This document shows positions 19,770 through 28,052 of a DNA stretch of 64,000 nt, in pieces. Every line of letters starts with the position of its first letter. The stretch's first letter is position 1. The stretch is from Streptomyces uncialis (GTDB taxonomy: Bacteria > Actinomycetota > Actinomycetes > Streptomycetales > Streptomycetaceae), in contig NZ_LFBV01000010.1 of the NCBI RefSeq assembly GCF_001905345.1, forward strand, positions 533,225-597,224, given 5' to 3'. The translations under genes were made by a program, and so were the position numbers. The notes below the pieces were generated by a model. It worked only from the letters and a program-made list of their open reading frames with translations, was not told where the DNA came from and did not search any database.

Positions 19770-19785
19770 GTTTGATCGATCAAAC
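19770..19785. promoter_or_regulatory. 16-bp perfect palindrome upstream of citrate synthase
   Basis: GTTTGATCGATCAAAC reads the same on both strands. It has no loop, so it fits a dimer-binding site better than a terminator. It lies between the recD2 stop (19819) and the citrate synthase start (19582), about 190 nt upstream of the latter. The cognate regulator is unknown. Confidence 0.5.
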
Positions 19786-19818
19786 CGCCCGATGGGTGTC
19801 GGAACGGTCGGATCACTC

Positions 19819-22029
19819 CTACGGGCCGGACCGGACGGACAGCCGGAAGTCCAGCGCGGTGCATCGGCGCCCCGCCGACACCGTGCGCACCGCTTGGCCC
19901 AGAGCCTTGCGGGAACCCACGAGGACGACAATCTTCTTGGCGCGCGTCACAGCCGTGTAGAGCAAATTCCGTTGCAGCATCATCCAGGCACCCGTGGTGA
20001 CCGGGATCACTACGGCCGGATATTCGCTCCCCTGCGAACGGTGAATGGTGACGGCGTAGGCATGGGCCAGTTCGTCCAGTTCGTCGAAGTCGTACGGCAC
20101 CTCCTCGTCCTCGTCGGTGAGCACCGTCAGCCGCTGTTCGTCCAGGTCCATCGAGGTGACGACACCGACGGTGCCGTTGAAGACACCCGCGACGCCCTTC
20201 TCGTAGTTGTTGCGGATCTGCGTGACCTTGTCGCCGACGCGGAAGACCCGGCCGCCGAACCGCTTTTCCGGCAGGTCGGGGCGGCCCGGGGTGATCGACT
20301 GCTGGAGCAGGCCGTTGAGGTTTCCCGCCCCGGCGGGCCCCCGGTGCATGGGCGCGAGCACCTGCACATCGCGCCGGGGATCGAGCCCGAATTTGGCCGG
20401 AATCCGCCGCGCGGCGACATCGACAGTGAGCTTCCCGGCCTCCTCGGTGTCCTCCTCGACGAAGAGGAAGAAGTCCTTCATGCCCTCGGTGACGGGCGGC
20501 AGACCGGAGTTGACGCGGTGCGCGTTGATCACCACACCCGACTCCTGGGCCTGCCGGAAGATCCGGGTCAGCCGCACCGCGGGCACGGGGCCGCCCTCCG
20601 CGAGGAGGTCCCTCAGCACCTCGCCCGCGCCGACGCTGGGCAGCTGGTCCACATCACCGACGAACAGCAGATGCGCTCCCGGCGGCACCGCCTTGACCAG
20701 CTTGTTCGCCAGCAGCAGATCCAGCATCGACGCCTCGTCCACGACCACCAGATCGGCGTCCAGCGGACGCTCCCGGTCGTACGAGGCGTCGCCGCCGGGC
20801 CTGAGTTCGAGCAGCCGGTGCACGGTCGACGCCTCGGTGCCGGTCAGTTCGGCGAGGCGCTTCGCGGCGCGCCCGGTGGGGGCCGCGAGCAGGACCTTCG
20901 CGCGCTTGGCGCGGGCCAGCTCCACGATGGACCGGACCGTGAACGACTTGCCGCACCCCGGGCCGCCCGTCAGTACGGCCACCTTGCGGGTCAGCGCCAG
21001 CCTGACGGCCTCCCGCTGCTCCGGCGCGAGCTCGGTCCCCGTACGGTCCGCCAGCCAGGCCAGGGCCTTGTCCCACGCGACGTCCTGGAACGCCGGCATC
21101 CGGTCCTCGCCGGTGCCGAGCAGCCGCAGCAGCTGTGCCGACAGGGAGAGTTCCGCCCGGTGGAACGGCACCAGGTACACCGCCGTCACCGGATCGCCCT
21201 CCGGGCCGGGCACCCGCTCGCGGACGACGCCCTCGTCCTGCGCGGCGAGCTGGTCCAGACACTCGATGACGAGCCCGGTGTCGACCTGGAGGAGCTTCAC
21301 CGCGTCGGCGATCAGCCGTTCCTCGGGGAGGAAGCAGTGCCCCTGGTCGGTGGACTGGGACAGCGCGTACTGGAGGCCCGCCTTCACCCGCTCCGGGCTG
21401 TCGTGCGGGATGCCCACGGACTGTGCGATGCGGTCGGCGGTGAGGAACCCGATGCCCCACACATCGGCGGCCAGCCGGTAGGGCTCGTCACGGACGACGG
21501 TGATCGACCCGTCGCCGTACTTCTTGTAGATGCGGACGGCGATGGACGTGGACACCTCGACGCTCTGGAGGAACAGCATCACCTCCTTGATCGCCTTCTG
21601 CTCCTCCCACGCGGCGGCGATCTTGCCGGTGCGCTTGGGTCCGAGGCCCGGGACCTCGATGAGGCGCTTCGGCTCCTCCTCGATGATCCGCAGGGTGTCG
21701 ACCCCGAAGTGCTGGGTGATGCGGTCGGCGAAGACCGGGCCGATGCCCTTCACGAGGCCGGAGCCGAGGTAGCGGCGGATGCCCTGCACGGTGGCGGGCA
21801 GCACGGTCGAGTAGTCGTCCACATGGAACTGCTTGCCGTACTGCTGGTGGGAGCCCCAGCGGCCGCGCATCCGCAGCGACTCCCCCACCTGGGCACCGAG
21901 CAACGCCCCCACCACGGTGAGCAGATCGCCGCCGCGGCCGGTGTCCACCCGCGCGACGGTGTAGCCGGTCTCCTCGTTGGCATACGTGATCCGTTCGAGG
22001 ACCCCTTCCAACTCCGCCGGATTCGCCAT
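19819..22029 (-). CDS. recD2: RecD2-like SF1B DNA helicase
   Basis: 736 residues, the usual size for RecD2 (RecD/TraA family) of bacteria without RecBC pairing. An N-terminal OB-like domain (about 1-75) is followed by helix-hairpin-helix repeats (IEVPGLGPKRTGKIAAAW and a second near DVWGIGF). The helicase core shows Walker A GGPGCGKSFT, VVVDEAS, GDVDQLPSVGAGEVL, and C-terminal TIHRSQGSEYPAVV and LLYTAVTRAK. It is a 5'-3' helicase, likely in DNA repair. It appears monocistronic. Confidence 0.93.
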   Translation of the reverse strand: MANPAELEGVLERITYANEETGYTVARVDTGRGGDLLTVVGALLGAQVGESLRMRGRWGSHQQYGKQFHVDDYSTVLPATVQGIRRYLGSGLVKGIGPVFADRITQHFGVDTLRIIEEEPKRLIEVPGLGPKRTGKIAAAWEEQKAIKEVMLFLQSVEVSTSIAVRIYKKYGDGSITVVRDEPYRLAADVWGIGFLTADRIAQSVGIPHDSPERVKAGLQYALSQSTDQGHCFLPEERLIADAVKLLQVDTGLVIECLDQLAAQDEGVVRERVPGPEGDPVTAVYLVPFHRAELSLSAQLLRLLGTGEDRMPAFQDVAWDKALAWLADRTGTELAPEQREAVRLALTRKVAVLTGGPGCGKSFTVRSIVELARAKRAKVLLAAPTGRAAKRLAELTGTEASTVHRLLELRPGGDASYDRERPLDADLVVVDEASMLDLLLANKLVKAVPPGAHLLFVGDVDQLPSVGAGEVLRDLLAEGGPVPAVRLTRIFRQAQESGVVINAHRVNSGLPPVTEGMKDFFLFVEEDTEEAGKLTVDVAARRIPAKFGLDPRRDVQVLAPMHRGPAGAGNLNGLLQQSITPGRPDLPEKRFGGRVFRVGDKVTQIRNNYEKGVAGVFNGTVGVVTSMDLDEQRLTVLTDEDEEVPYDFDELDELAHAYAVTIHRSQGSEYPAVVIPVTTGAWMMLQRNLLYTAVTRAKKIVVLVGSRKALGQAVRTVSAGRRCTALDFRLSVRSGP

Positions 22030-22214
22030 GCCAAGACGCTACCTCCCGCCGCTGACACCCCCGGCCGCGCCGCATGTCCACGCATGCCACGACACGCGCC
22101 CCGGCCTGCTTCGGCCCTGCCGCGCGGGAGGGCGCACGCGGGAGGGCAGCCGGAGGGCACACACTCGGCGGAGGCCACCTGACGAGGGCCACCGTGACAA
22201 GGGAGAGAAGACGG

Positions 22215-23147
22215 ATGGACGACACGTACACGTACGACCTGCTGGTCGTGGGGTCCGCCAACGCCGATCTGGTGATCGGGGTGGAACGCCGTCCCCACGC
22301 GGGAGAGACGGTGCTCGGCTCCGACCTGGCCGTCCATCCCGGCGGCAAGGGCGCCAACCAGGCGGTCGCCGCCGCCCGTCTGGGCGCCCGGACCGCGCTC
22401 CTCGCGCGCGTGGGCGACGACGACCACGGACGCCTGCTCCTCGACAGTCTGCGAACGGCGGACGTCGATGTCTCCGAGGTACGGACGGGCGGTGCGCCGA
22501 CCGGGGTCGCCCTGATCACCGTGGACCCGTCCGGCGACAACAGCATCGTGGTGTCGCCCGGCGCCAACGCCCGGCTGACGCCCGCCGATGTCCGTGACGC
22601 GCTGCCGGCGCTGCGCTCCGCGCGGGTGGTCTCCGCGCAGTTGGAGATCCCGCTCGACACGGTCGGCGAGGTGGTGCGGCTGCTCGGCCCCGGCACCCGG
22701 TTCGCGCTCAACCCGTCACCGCCCGCGCCCCTGCCGCCCGAGGTCCTCGCGGCGTGCGACCCGCTGATCGTGAACGAGCACGAGGCCCGTGTCGTCCTCG
22801 GGGACACGGGTGACGGGGCGGCGGCCGGTGAGCGGTCGGAGGACTGGGCCCGGGGACTGCTGGCCCTGGGGCCGCGCTCCGTCGTGATCACCCTGGGCGC
22901 GGAGGGCGCCCTGGTCGCCGACGCACGCGGGACGGCACGGGTGCCGGCGGTGCCCGTGTCGGCGGTCGACACCACGGGGGCGGGGGACGCGTTCACCGCC
23001 GCACTCGTCCGACGGCTCGGCGCCGGGGACGACCTGCCGACCGCGGCGGCCTACGGGGCGCGGGTCGGGGCCGTCGCGGTGACCCGGCGGGGTGCGCAGG
23101 CGTCGTTCCCGACGGCGGACGAGGTCGCGCGCGCCACCGCCGGGTGA
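22215..23147 (+). CDS. rbsK: Ribokinase (PfkB family)
   Basis: 310 residues. The N-terminal GSANADLVIGVERRPHAGE and HPGGKGANQAVAAARLG are the ribokinase signature. The C-terminal DTTGAGDAFTAAL holds the catalytic Asp and anion hole. It phosphorylates ribose or a related sugar at O5. The ATG has AAGGGAG upstream. No ribose transporter or rbsD is adjacent; a sugar-catabolic operon lies convergently downstream, but a functional link is not shown. Confidence 0.85.
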   Translation: MDDTYTYDLLVVGSANADLVIGVERRPHAGETVLGSDLAVHPGGKGANQAVAAARLGARTALLARVGDDDHGRLLLDSLRTADVDVSEVRTGGAPTGVALITVDPSGDNSIVVSPGANARLTPADVRDALPALRSARVVSAQLEIPLDTVGEVVRLLGPGTRFALNPSPPAPLPPEVLAACDPLIVNEHEARVVLGDTGDGAAAGERSEDWARGLLALGPRSVVITLGAEGALVADARGTARVPAVPVSAVDTTGAGDAFTAALVRRLGAGDDLPTAAAYGARVGAVAVTRRGAQASFPTADEVARATAG

Positions 23148-23162
23148 CGGGACGCCTGAACG

Positions 23163-23234
23163 GGGGTGCCGGGGTGCCGGGGTGCCGGGGTGCCGGGGTG
23201 CCGGGGTGCCGGGGTGCCGGGGTGCCGGGGTGCC
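23163..23234. repeat. Nine perfect tandem copies of GGGGTGCC
   Basis: A 72-bp perfect microsatellite with an 8-bp unit. It sits between the stop codons of convergent rbsK and the isomerase gene and is non-coding. Perfect copies suggest active length change. Confidence 0.9.
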
Positions 23235-23244
23235 GATCGGGAGG

Positions 23245-24171
23245 CTACGGCGGGCCGGTCGCGTGCCGCAGATAGCGGTCGACGGTCTCCGTCAGGACCT
23301 CACGGCCGTCCCTCGCCCACAGCGAGTCGCTGAACAGCTCCACCTCGACGGGCCCCGAGTATCCGGCGGCGTCCACCCGCGCGTGCCACTCGCGCAGGTC
23401 GATGACACCGTCCCCGAGCTGACCGCGTCCGTTGAGGACACCTTCGGGCAGCGGGGTGACCCAGTCCGCGAGCTGGAAGGCGAACACCCGGCCCGACTCC
23501 CCCGCGCGCGTGAGCTGCGCGGGGGCCCGGTCGTCCCACCACAGGTGGTACGTGTCCACGCATACGCCGACCTGCCGGGCGGGAAAGCGTTCGGCGAGGT
23601 CCAAGGCCTGCTCCAGGGTGGACACCACGCAGCGATCGGAGGCGAACATCGGGTGCAGCGGCTCGATCGCGAGCCGTACGCCACGGTCGGCGGCGTACGG
23701 GGCGAGCGTGTGCAGGGCGGCGGCGACCCGTTCCCGGGCGGCCCCCAGGTCGCGCGCACCGGGCGGCAGCCCTCCGGAGACCAGGACGAGCGTGTCGGTA
23801 CCGAGCGCGGCGGCCTCGTCGACGGCGGCGCGGTTGTCGGCGAGGGCGTCGGCCCGCACCGAGGGGTCGGTCGCCGTGAGGAAGCCGCCCCGGCACAGCG
23901 TGCTCACCGTGAGGCCCGCGTCCCGCACCAGCCGGGCCGCGGCCTCGACCCCATGGGCCCGTACCGGCTCGCGCCACAGACCGACCGAGCCGACCCCCGA
24001 CGCCACGCAGGCGTCGACCAGTTCGGGCAAGGACAGCCCGCGGACGGTCATCTGATTGAGGCTGAACCGGGCCAGGGCAGCGGTGTCGGAACGGCGCCGG
24101 GAAGGGCCCTGGGCGCCCGTGTGCGGCTCCGGCGCCCCGGCTCCGGGGTGGGAGGCCGGTCGGGCGGTCAT
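23245..24171 (-). CDS. TIM-barrel sugar phosphate isomerase/epimerase
   Basis: 308 residues of the AP-endonuclease-2-like isomerase superfamily. About 30 disordered residues precede the barrel, which starts at ARFSLNQMTVRGLSLPELVDAC. Likely metal ligands are Glu in LAIEPLHPMFA, Asp/His in VCVDTYHLWWDD and Glu in GPVEVELFSD. The ATG overlaps the stop of the DUF993 gene by 4 nt (ATGA). As the third gene of a LacI-controlled operon it probably isomerises or dehydrates a sugar-derived intermediate. The exact substrate is unknown. Confidence 0.82.
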   Translation of the reverse strand: MTARPASHPGAGAPEPHTGAQGPSRRRSDTAALARFSLNQMTVRGLSLPELVDACVASGVGSVGLWREPVRAHGVEAAARLVRDAGLTVSTLCRGGFLTATDPSVRADALADNRAAVDEAAALGTDTLVLVSGGLPPGARDLGAARERVAAALHTLAPYAADRGVRLAIEPLHPMFASDRCVVSTLEQALDLAERFPARQVGVCVDTYHLWWDDRAPAQLTRAGESGRVFAFQLADWVTPLPEGVLNGRGQLGDGVIDLREWHARVDAAGYSGPVEVELFSDSLWARDGREVLTETVDRYLRHATGPP

Positions 24172-25391
24172 CGCTCGACCCCGTGCAGGGTCAGGAGGGT
24201 CCGCATCCGGTGCTCGGCGAGACCCGGGTCCGGGAACAGGCCCAGACCGTCCGCCAGTTCGTAGACCCGGGCGAGGTGGGGCAGGGACCGTGCGGACTGG
24301 AGGCCGCCGACCATCGTGAAGTGCGACTGATGTCCGGCGAGCCAGGCGAGGAACACCACGCCGGTCTTGTAGTACCGGGTCGGCTCCCGGAACAGCTGAC
24401 GGGCCAGCGTCACGGTCGGGTCGAGCACCTCACGGAACCCGGCCGTGTCACCGTCGTCCAGCAGCCGGAGCGCGATGGCCGCCACGGGCGCCAGCGGATC
24501 GAGCACCCCCAGCAGCGCGTCACTGGTGTGCGTCCCGTCGCCCGCGATGAGCTCCGGGTAGTGGAAGTCGTCGCCGGTGTAGCAGCGCACCCCGTCGGGC
24601 AGTCCGCGGCGCAGCTCCCGTTCACGTCCGGCGTCCAGCAGCGAGACCTTGACGCCGTCGACCTTCCCGGGGTGCGCGGCCACCACGTCCAGCAGGACGT
24701 CCGTCGCCGCGTCGGGATCGGGCGAGCCCCAGTAGCCCGCCAGCGCCGGGTCGAACATCGGTCCCAGCCAGTGCAGGACCACCGGCCGCGTCACCTGGCG
24801 GAGCAGTTCCCCGTAGAGCGCGCGGTAGTCGTCGGGGGTCCGCGCGGCGGCGGCCAGCGCGCGGGACGCCATCAGGACCGCGCCCGCACCGGCCCCTTCG
24901 ACCACCGCGAGCTGTTCCTCGTAGGCGGCGCGTACCGCCGCGAGGTCGGCGGGGCCGGTGAGCTGGTCAGTACCCGCGCCGCAGACGATCCGGCCGCCGA
25001 CCGCACCGGCCTCGGCGGCGGACCGCCGGATCAGTTCGGCGGCGCCCGACCAGTCGAGGCCCATGCCCCGCTGCGCGGTGTCCATGGCCTCGGCCACGCC
25101 GAGGCCGTGCGACCACAGATGGCGGCGGAAGGCGAGGGTGGCGTCCCAGTCGATCGCGGCGGGATCGTCAGGTCCACGGTCCGCGAGCGGGTCGGCCACC
25201 ACATGGGCCGCCGCGAACACCACACGCGAGGTGAACGGTTCGGCGGACGTGGACGGGGACGGGGACGGGGATAGTGGCGGCGACGAGGGCGGGGACTGGG
25301 AGCGCGGTGAGGTTCGGGGCGGGTACGCGCGCGTGGCGGGCGAGGTGTAGGGACGCAGGACACCGTCGGCTCCGGGCAGCGACAGGGTCAC
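24168..25391 (-). CDS. DUF993 family protein (dihydrodipicolinate synthase-like)
   Basis: 407 residues. A Pro/Ser-rich low-complexity stretch (about 20-50) precedes a TIM-barrel region of the DUF993 family, usually annotated as dihydrodipicolinate synthase-like. Conserved parts include VLHWLGPMFDPALAGYWG, VDGVKVSLLD (candidate Schiff-base Lys), YTGDDFHYPELI and TRYYKTGVVFLAWLAGHQ. A class I aldolase activity is plausible but unproven. It starts at the GTG at 25391, overlapping the oxidoreductase stop by 4 nt. The operon context says sugar catabolism rather than lysine synthesis. Confidence 0.8.
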   Translation of the reverse strand: MTLSLPGADGVLRPYTSPATRAYPPRTSPRSQSPPSSPPLSPSPSPSTSAEPFTSRVVFAAAHVVADPLADRGPDDPAAIDWDATLAFRRHLWSHGLGVAEAMDTAQRGMGLDWSGAAELIRRSAAEAGAVGGRIVCGAGTDQLTGPADLAAVRAAYEEQLAVVEGAGAGAVLMASRALAAAARTPDDYRALYGELLRQVTRPVVLHWLGPMFDPALAGYWGSPDPDAATDVLLDVVAAHPGKVDGVKVSLLDAGRERELRRGLPDGVRCYTGDDFHYPELIAGDGTHTSDALLGVLDPLAPVAAIALRLLDDGDTAGFREVLDPTVTLARQLFREPTRYYKTGVVFLAWLAGHQSHFTMVGGLQSARSLPHLARVYELADGLGLFPDPGLAEHRMRTLLTLHGVER

Positions 25392-26545
25392 AGGGTCAGC
25401 TCCGGGACCTGGACGCGGCGGCCCTCGGCGGCGGACCGCAGACCCAGTTCGGCGAGCTGCACACCGCGTGCCGCCGCGAAGAGGTCCCATGTGTACGGGG
25501 TGTCGGCGCACACATGCCGCAGGAACAGCTCCCATTGAGCCTTGAAGCCGTTGTCGAAGCCGGCGTTGTCGGGGACCTCCTGCCAGTCCTCGCGGAACGC
25601 GTGGGTGACGGGTACATCGGGGTCCCAGACGGGCTTGGGGGTCACCGCGCGGTGCTGCACCCGGCAGCCGCGCAGCCCGGCGACGGCGGAGCCCTCCGTG
25701 CCGTCGACCTGGAACTCCACCAGTTCGTCCCGGTTCACCCGCACCGTCCACGAGGAGTTGAGCTGCGCGACCGCTCCGCCGTCCAGCTCGAAGATCCCGT
25801 ACACGGCGTCGTCGGCCGTCGCGGTGTAGGGCTCGCCCTGTTCGTCCCAGCGGCGCGGGACGTGGGTGACGGCGAGTGCCTGTACGGAGCGGACCCGGCC
25901 GAACAGTTCGTGCAGGACGTACTCCCAGTGCGGGAACATGTCCAGGGTGATGCCGCCGCCGTCGCGCGCGCGGTAGTTCCACGACGGACGCTGGGCCTGC
26001 TGTTGATCGCCCTCGAACACCCAGTATCCGAACTCGCCACGCACCGACAGGATTCGGCCGAAGAAGCCGCTCTCCACAAGCCGTGCCAGCTTGCGCAGGC
26101 CGGGCAGAAAGAGCTTGTCCTGGACCACCCCGTGCTTGACGCCCGCCACGCGCGCGAGACGGGCCAGCTCCAGGGCGTCGTCGAGGCCGGTCGCGGACGG
26201 CTTCTCCGCATAGACGTGCTTCCCGGCCGCGATGGCCTTCTTGAGGGCGTCCACGCGCGCGGAGGTGACCTGCGCGTCGAAGTAGACGTCGATCGAGTCG
26301 TCCGCGAGGACGGCGTCCAGGTCCGTCGAGGTGTTCCCGGGGTCCAGTCCGTGTTCCCTGGCCAGGGCGTGGAGCGCCGCCTCGCGGCGGCCGACGAGCA
26401 CGGGTTCCGGCCACACGGTGGTGCCGTCACCGAGATCGACCCCGCCTTGCTCGCGGATCGCGAGGATCGACCGGACCAGGTGCTGACGGTGGCCCATACG
26501 GCCGGTCACACCGTTCATCGCGATCCGTAGTGTTCTGACGCTCAT
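25388..26545 (-). CDS. Gfo/Idh/MocA family oxidoreductase
   Basis: 385 residues. The N-terminal Rossmann fold is atypical (AMNGVTGRMGHRQHLVRSI). The EKPSATGLDDALELARL motif supplies the conserved Lys, and a C-terminal beta sheet domain contains RDGGGITLDMFPHWEYVLHE. Likely an NAD(P)-dependent sugar or inositol dehydrogenase. The ATG at 26545 is preferred over the one at 26551, because GGAGGG ends directly at the latter. First gene of the three-gene operon, with a LacI-type operator about 55 nt upstream. Confidence 0.88.
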   Translation of the reverse strand: MSVRTLRIAMNGVTGRMGHRQHLVRSILAIREQGGVDLGDGTTVWPEPVLVGRREAALHALAREHGLDPGNTSTDLDAVLADDSIDVYFDAQVTSARVDALKKAIAAGKHVYAEKPSATGLDDALELARLARVAGVKHGVVQDKLFLPGLRKLARLVESGFFGRILSVRGEFGYWVFEGDQQQAQRPSWNYRARDGGGITLDMFPHWEYVLHELFGRVRSVQALAVTHVPRRWDEQGEPYTATADDAVYGIFELDGGAVAQLNSSWTVRVNRDELVEFQVDGTEGSAVAGLRGCRVQHRAVTPKPVWDPDVPVTHAFREDWQEVPDNAGFDNGFKAQWELFLRHVCADTPYTWDLFAAARGVQLAELGLRSAAEGRRVQVPELTL

Positions 26546-26598
26546 CGGCATCCCTCCGTACCGCCGCAGGCCGGACCGGCTTGCCCGCGAACATGGAC

Positions 26599-26612
26599 AG
26601 CAAGCGCTTTCT
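26599..26612. promoter_or_regulatory. LacI-family operator
   Basis: AGCAAGCGCTTTCT contains the perfect 8-bp palindrome AAGCGCTT with the central CG typical of LacI/GalR operators; arms extend imperfectly to 14 bp. It lies in the gap between the oxidoreductase operon and the divergent LacI regulator, 55 nt from the operon start. This makes local repression by that regulator very likely. Confidence 0.75.
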
Positions 26613-26826
26613 AAACCCGGGACACTAGCCCGCGCGGGGAGCACGTCACAAGGGCCCGCGCCCCGCCGATGCCCTGTGGTGCGTTTCGGTACCGCGCGGG
26701 GGACCGGTTCCGGTCCGGCGGAACGGACGGCCGCCCACCCGGCTAAGGTCCGGACACGGATGTGCCCACAGGGGAGTTGCCCCGACCAGGCCGGGCATGG
26801 CTCCTGATGGACCGGAGGGCAACTGG

Positions 26827-27891
26827 ATGACGGTGACACTGGCTGACGTGGCGGCCCGGGCGAAGGTCTCCCCCGCCACCGTCTCGCGGGTGCTGAACGG
26901 CAACTATCCCGTCGCCGCGAGCACCCGCGCGCGGGTGCTGCGGGCGGTGGAGGAGCTGGACTACGTCCTCAACGGCCCGGCGAGCTCCCTCGCCGCCGCC
27001 ACGTCCGACCTCGTCGGCATCCTCGTCAACGACATCGCCGACCCGTTCTTCGGGATCATGGCCGGGGCCGTGCAGTCGGAGATCGTCGGGCCCGGCGGCC
27101 GGGCCGGGGGCGAGCGGCTCGCCGTCGTCTGCAACACCGGAGGGTCGCCCGAGCGCGAACTCACCTATCTGACCCTGCTCCAGCGGCAGCGGGCCGCCGC
27201 CGTGGTCCTCACCGGCGGCGCCGTCGACAGCGCCGAGCACAACGCCGCCATGACCGCCAAGCTCCGACGCCTCACGGACGCGGGCACCCGGGTGGTCCTG
27301 TGCGGACGGCCCCCCGTCCCGGGAACCGGCGCGGTGGCCCTGGCGTTCGACAACCACGGTGGCGGACAACGGCTGACGGAGCATCTGGCGTCCCTCGGCC
27401 ACCGCCGGATCGGGTACATCGCGGGACCCCCTTCCCGGACCACCACCAGGGAGCGGCTGGCGGGCCACCGGGCGGGGCTGGGCCTCGGCGAGGGGGAGGG
27501 ACCCGACGAGCTCGTCGTGCACGGCTCGTACGACCGGCAGGCCGGGTACGACGCGACGATCGAACTGCTGCGGCGCGATCCGGGGCTGACGGCGGTGCTC
27601 GCGGCCAACGACACCGTGGCACTGGGCGCCTGCGCCGCGCTGCGCGACCAAGGGCTGCGTATCCCGCAGGACGTGTCGGTGGCGGGCTTCGACGACCTGC
27701 CGTTCAGCGTGGACGCGATGCCCGCGCTGACGACCGTACGGCTACCTCTCTTCGAAGCGGGCGCGCGGGCCGGACGGATCGCGATGGGCCGGGAGGAGCC
27801 GCCGCCGGGCGGGATCGCCAAGGTGCGGGGCGAGTTGATGGTCCGGGGATCGACCGGCGCACCCCGGCGGGACGGCGCGGCGTCCCGGTGA
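26827..27891 (+). CDS. LacI-family transcriptional regulator
   Basis: 354 residues. The HTH and hinge are at the N-terminus (VTLADVAARAKVSPATVSRVLNG), followed by a periplasmic-binding-protein-like ligand domain ending near VRLPLFEAGARAGRIAMG. The ATG at 26827 has GGAGGG eight nt upstream. It is divergent from the oxidoreductase operon, with an operator in the gap, so it probably represses that operon until the sugar appears. Confidence 0.92.
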   Translation: MTVTLADVAARAKVSPATVSRVLNGNYPVAASTRARVLRAVEELDYVLNGPASSLAAATSDLVGILVNDIADPFFGIMAGAVQSEIVGPGGRAGGERLAVVCNTGGSPERELTYLTLLQRQRAAAVVLTGGAVDSAEHNAAMTAKLRRLTDAGTRVVLCGRPPVPGTGAVALAFDNHGGGQRLTEHLASLGHRRIGYIAGPPSRTTTRERLAGHRAGLGLGEGEGPDELVVHGSYDRQAGYDATIELLRRDPGLTAVLAANDTVALGACAALRDQGLRIPQDVSVAGFDDLPFSVDAMPALTTVRLPLFEAGARAGRIAMGREEPPPGGIAKVRGELMVRGSTGAPRRDGAASR

Positions 27892-27917
27892 GGTGACGTG
27901 CGGAATCGGTGGATCGT

Positions 27918-27951
27918 GGCGCCCTCTCACCCCGACGGGTGAGGGGGCGCC
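27918..27951 (+). terminator. Hairpin terminator after the LacI gene
   Basis: A 14-bp stem, 27918-27931 with 27938-27951, has one G-U-type mismatch and a 6-nt loop. It starts 27 nt after the stop of the regulator gene. Confidence 0.75.
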
Positions 27952-27965
27952 GCGTTGTTCGCGAG

Positions 27966-27988
27966 TTGTCCACAGGCCTTTGTCCACA
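27966..27988 (+). promoter_or_regulatory. Two DnaA-box-like nonamers
   Basis: TTGTCCACA occurs twice (27966-27974 and 27980-27988), 14 bp start to start and in the same orientation. This is the Streptomyces DnaA-box consensus. No dnaA, dnaN or large box cluster is present, so this is not oriC. A small DnaA-binding site near the MarR-GNAT promoter is possible. Confidence 0.4.
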
Positions 27989-28019
27989 GGGCTTGCCGGT
28001 GCCGGAGAGGGAGGGATAC

Positions 28020-28032
28020 TTGACTCAGTCAA
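28020..28032. promoter_or_regulatory. Inverted repeat TTGAC-TCA-GTCAA, probable MarR operator
   Basis: Perfect 5-bp arms around a 3-nt centre, 20 nt upstream of the MarR-GNAT start. It includes the only -35-like TTGACT in the gap. Position and symmetry fit autoregulation by the encoded MarR domain. Confidence 0.55.
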
Positions 28033-28052
28033 TGAATTGATCGGAGCAGGAA

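Noticed and set aside
27966..27988. Chromosomal replication origin
   Set aside because: Only two DnaA boxes and no dnaA, dnaN or gyrase genes; Streptomyces oriC carries many more boxes.
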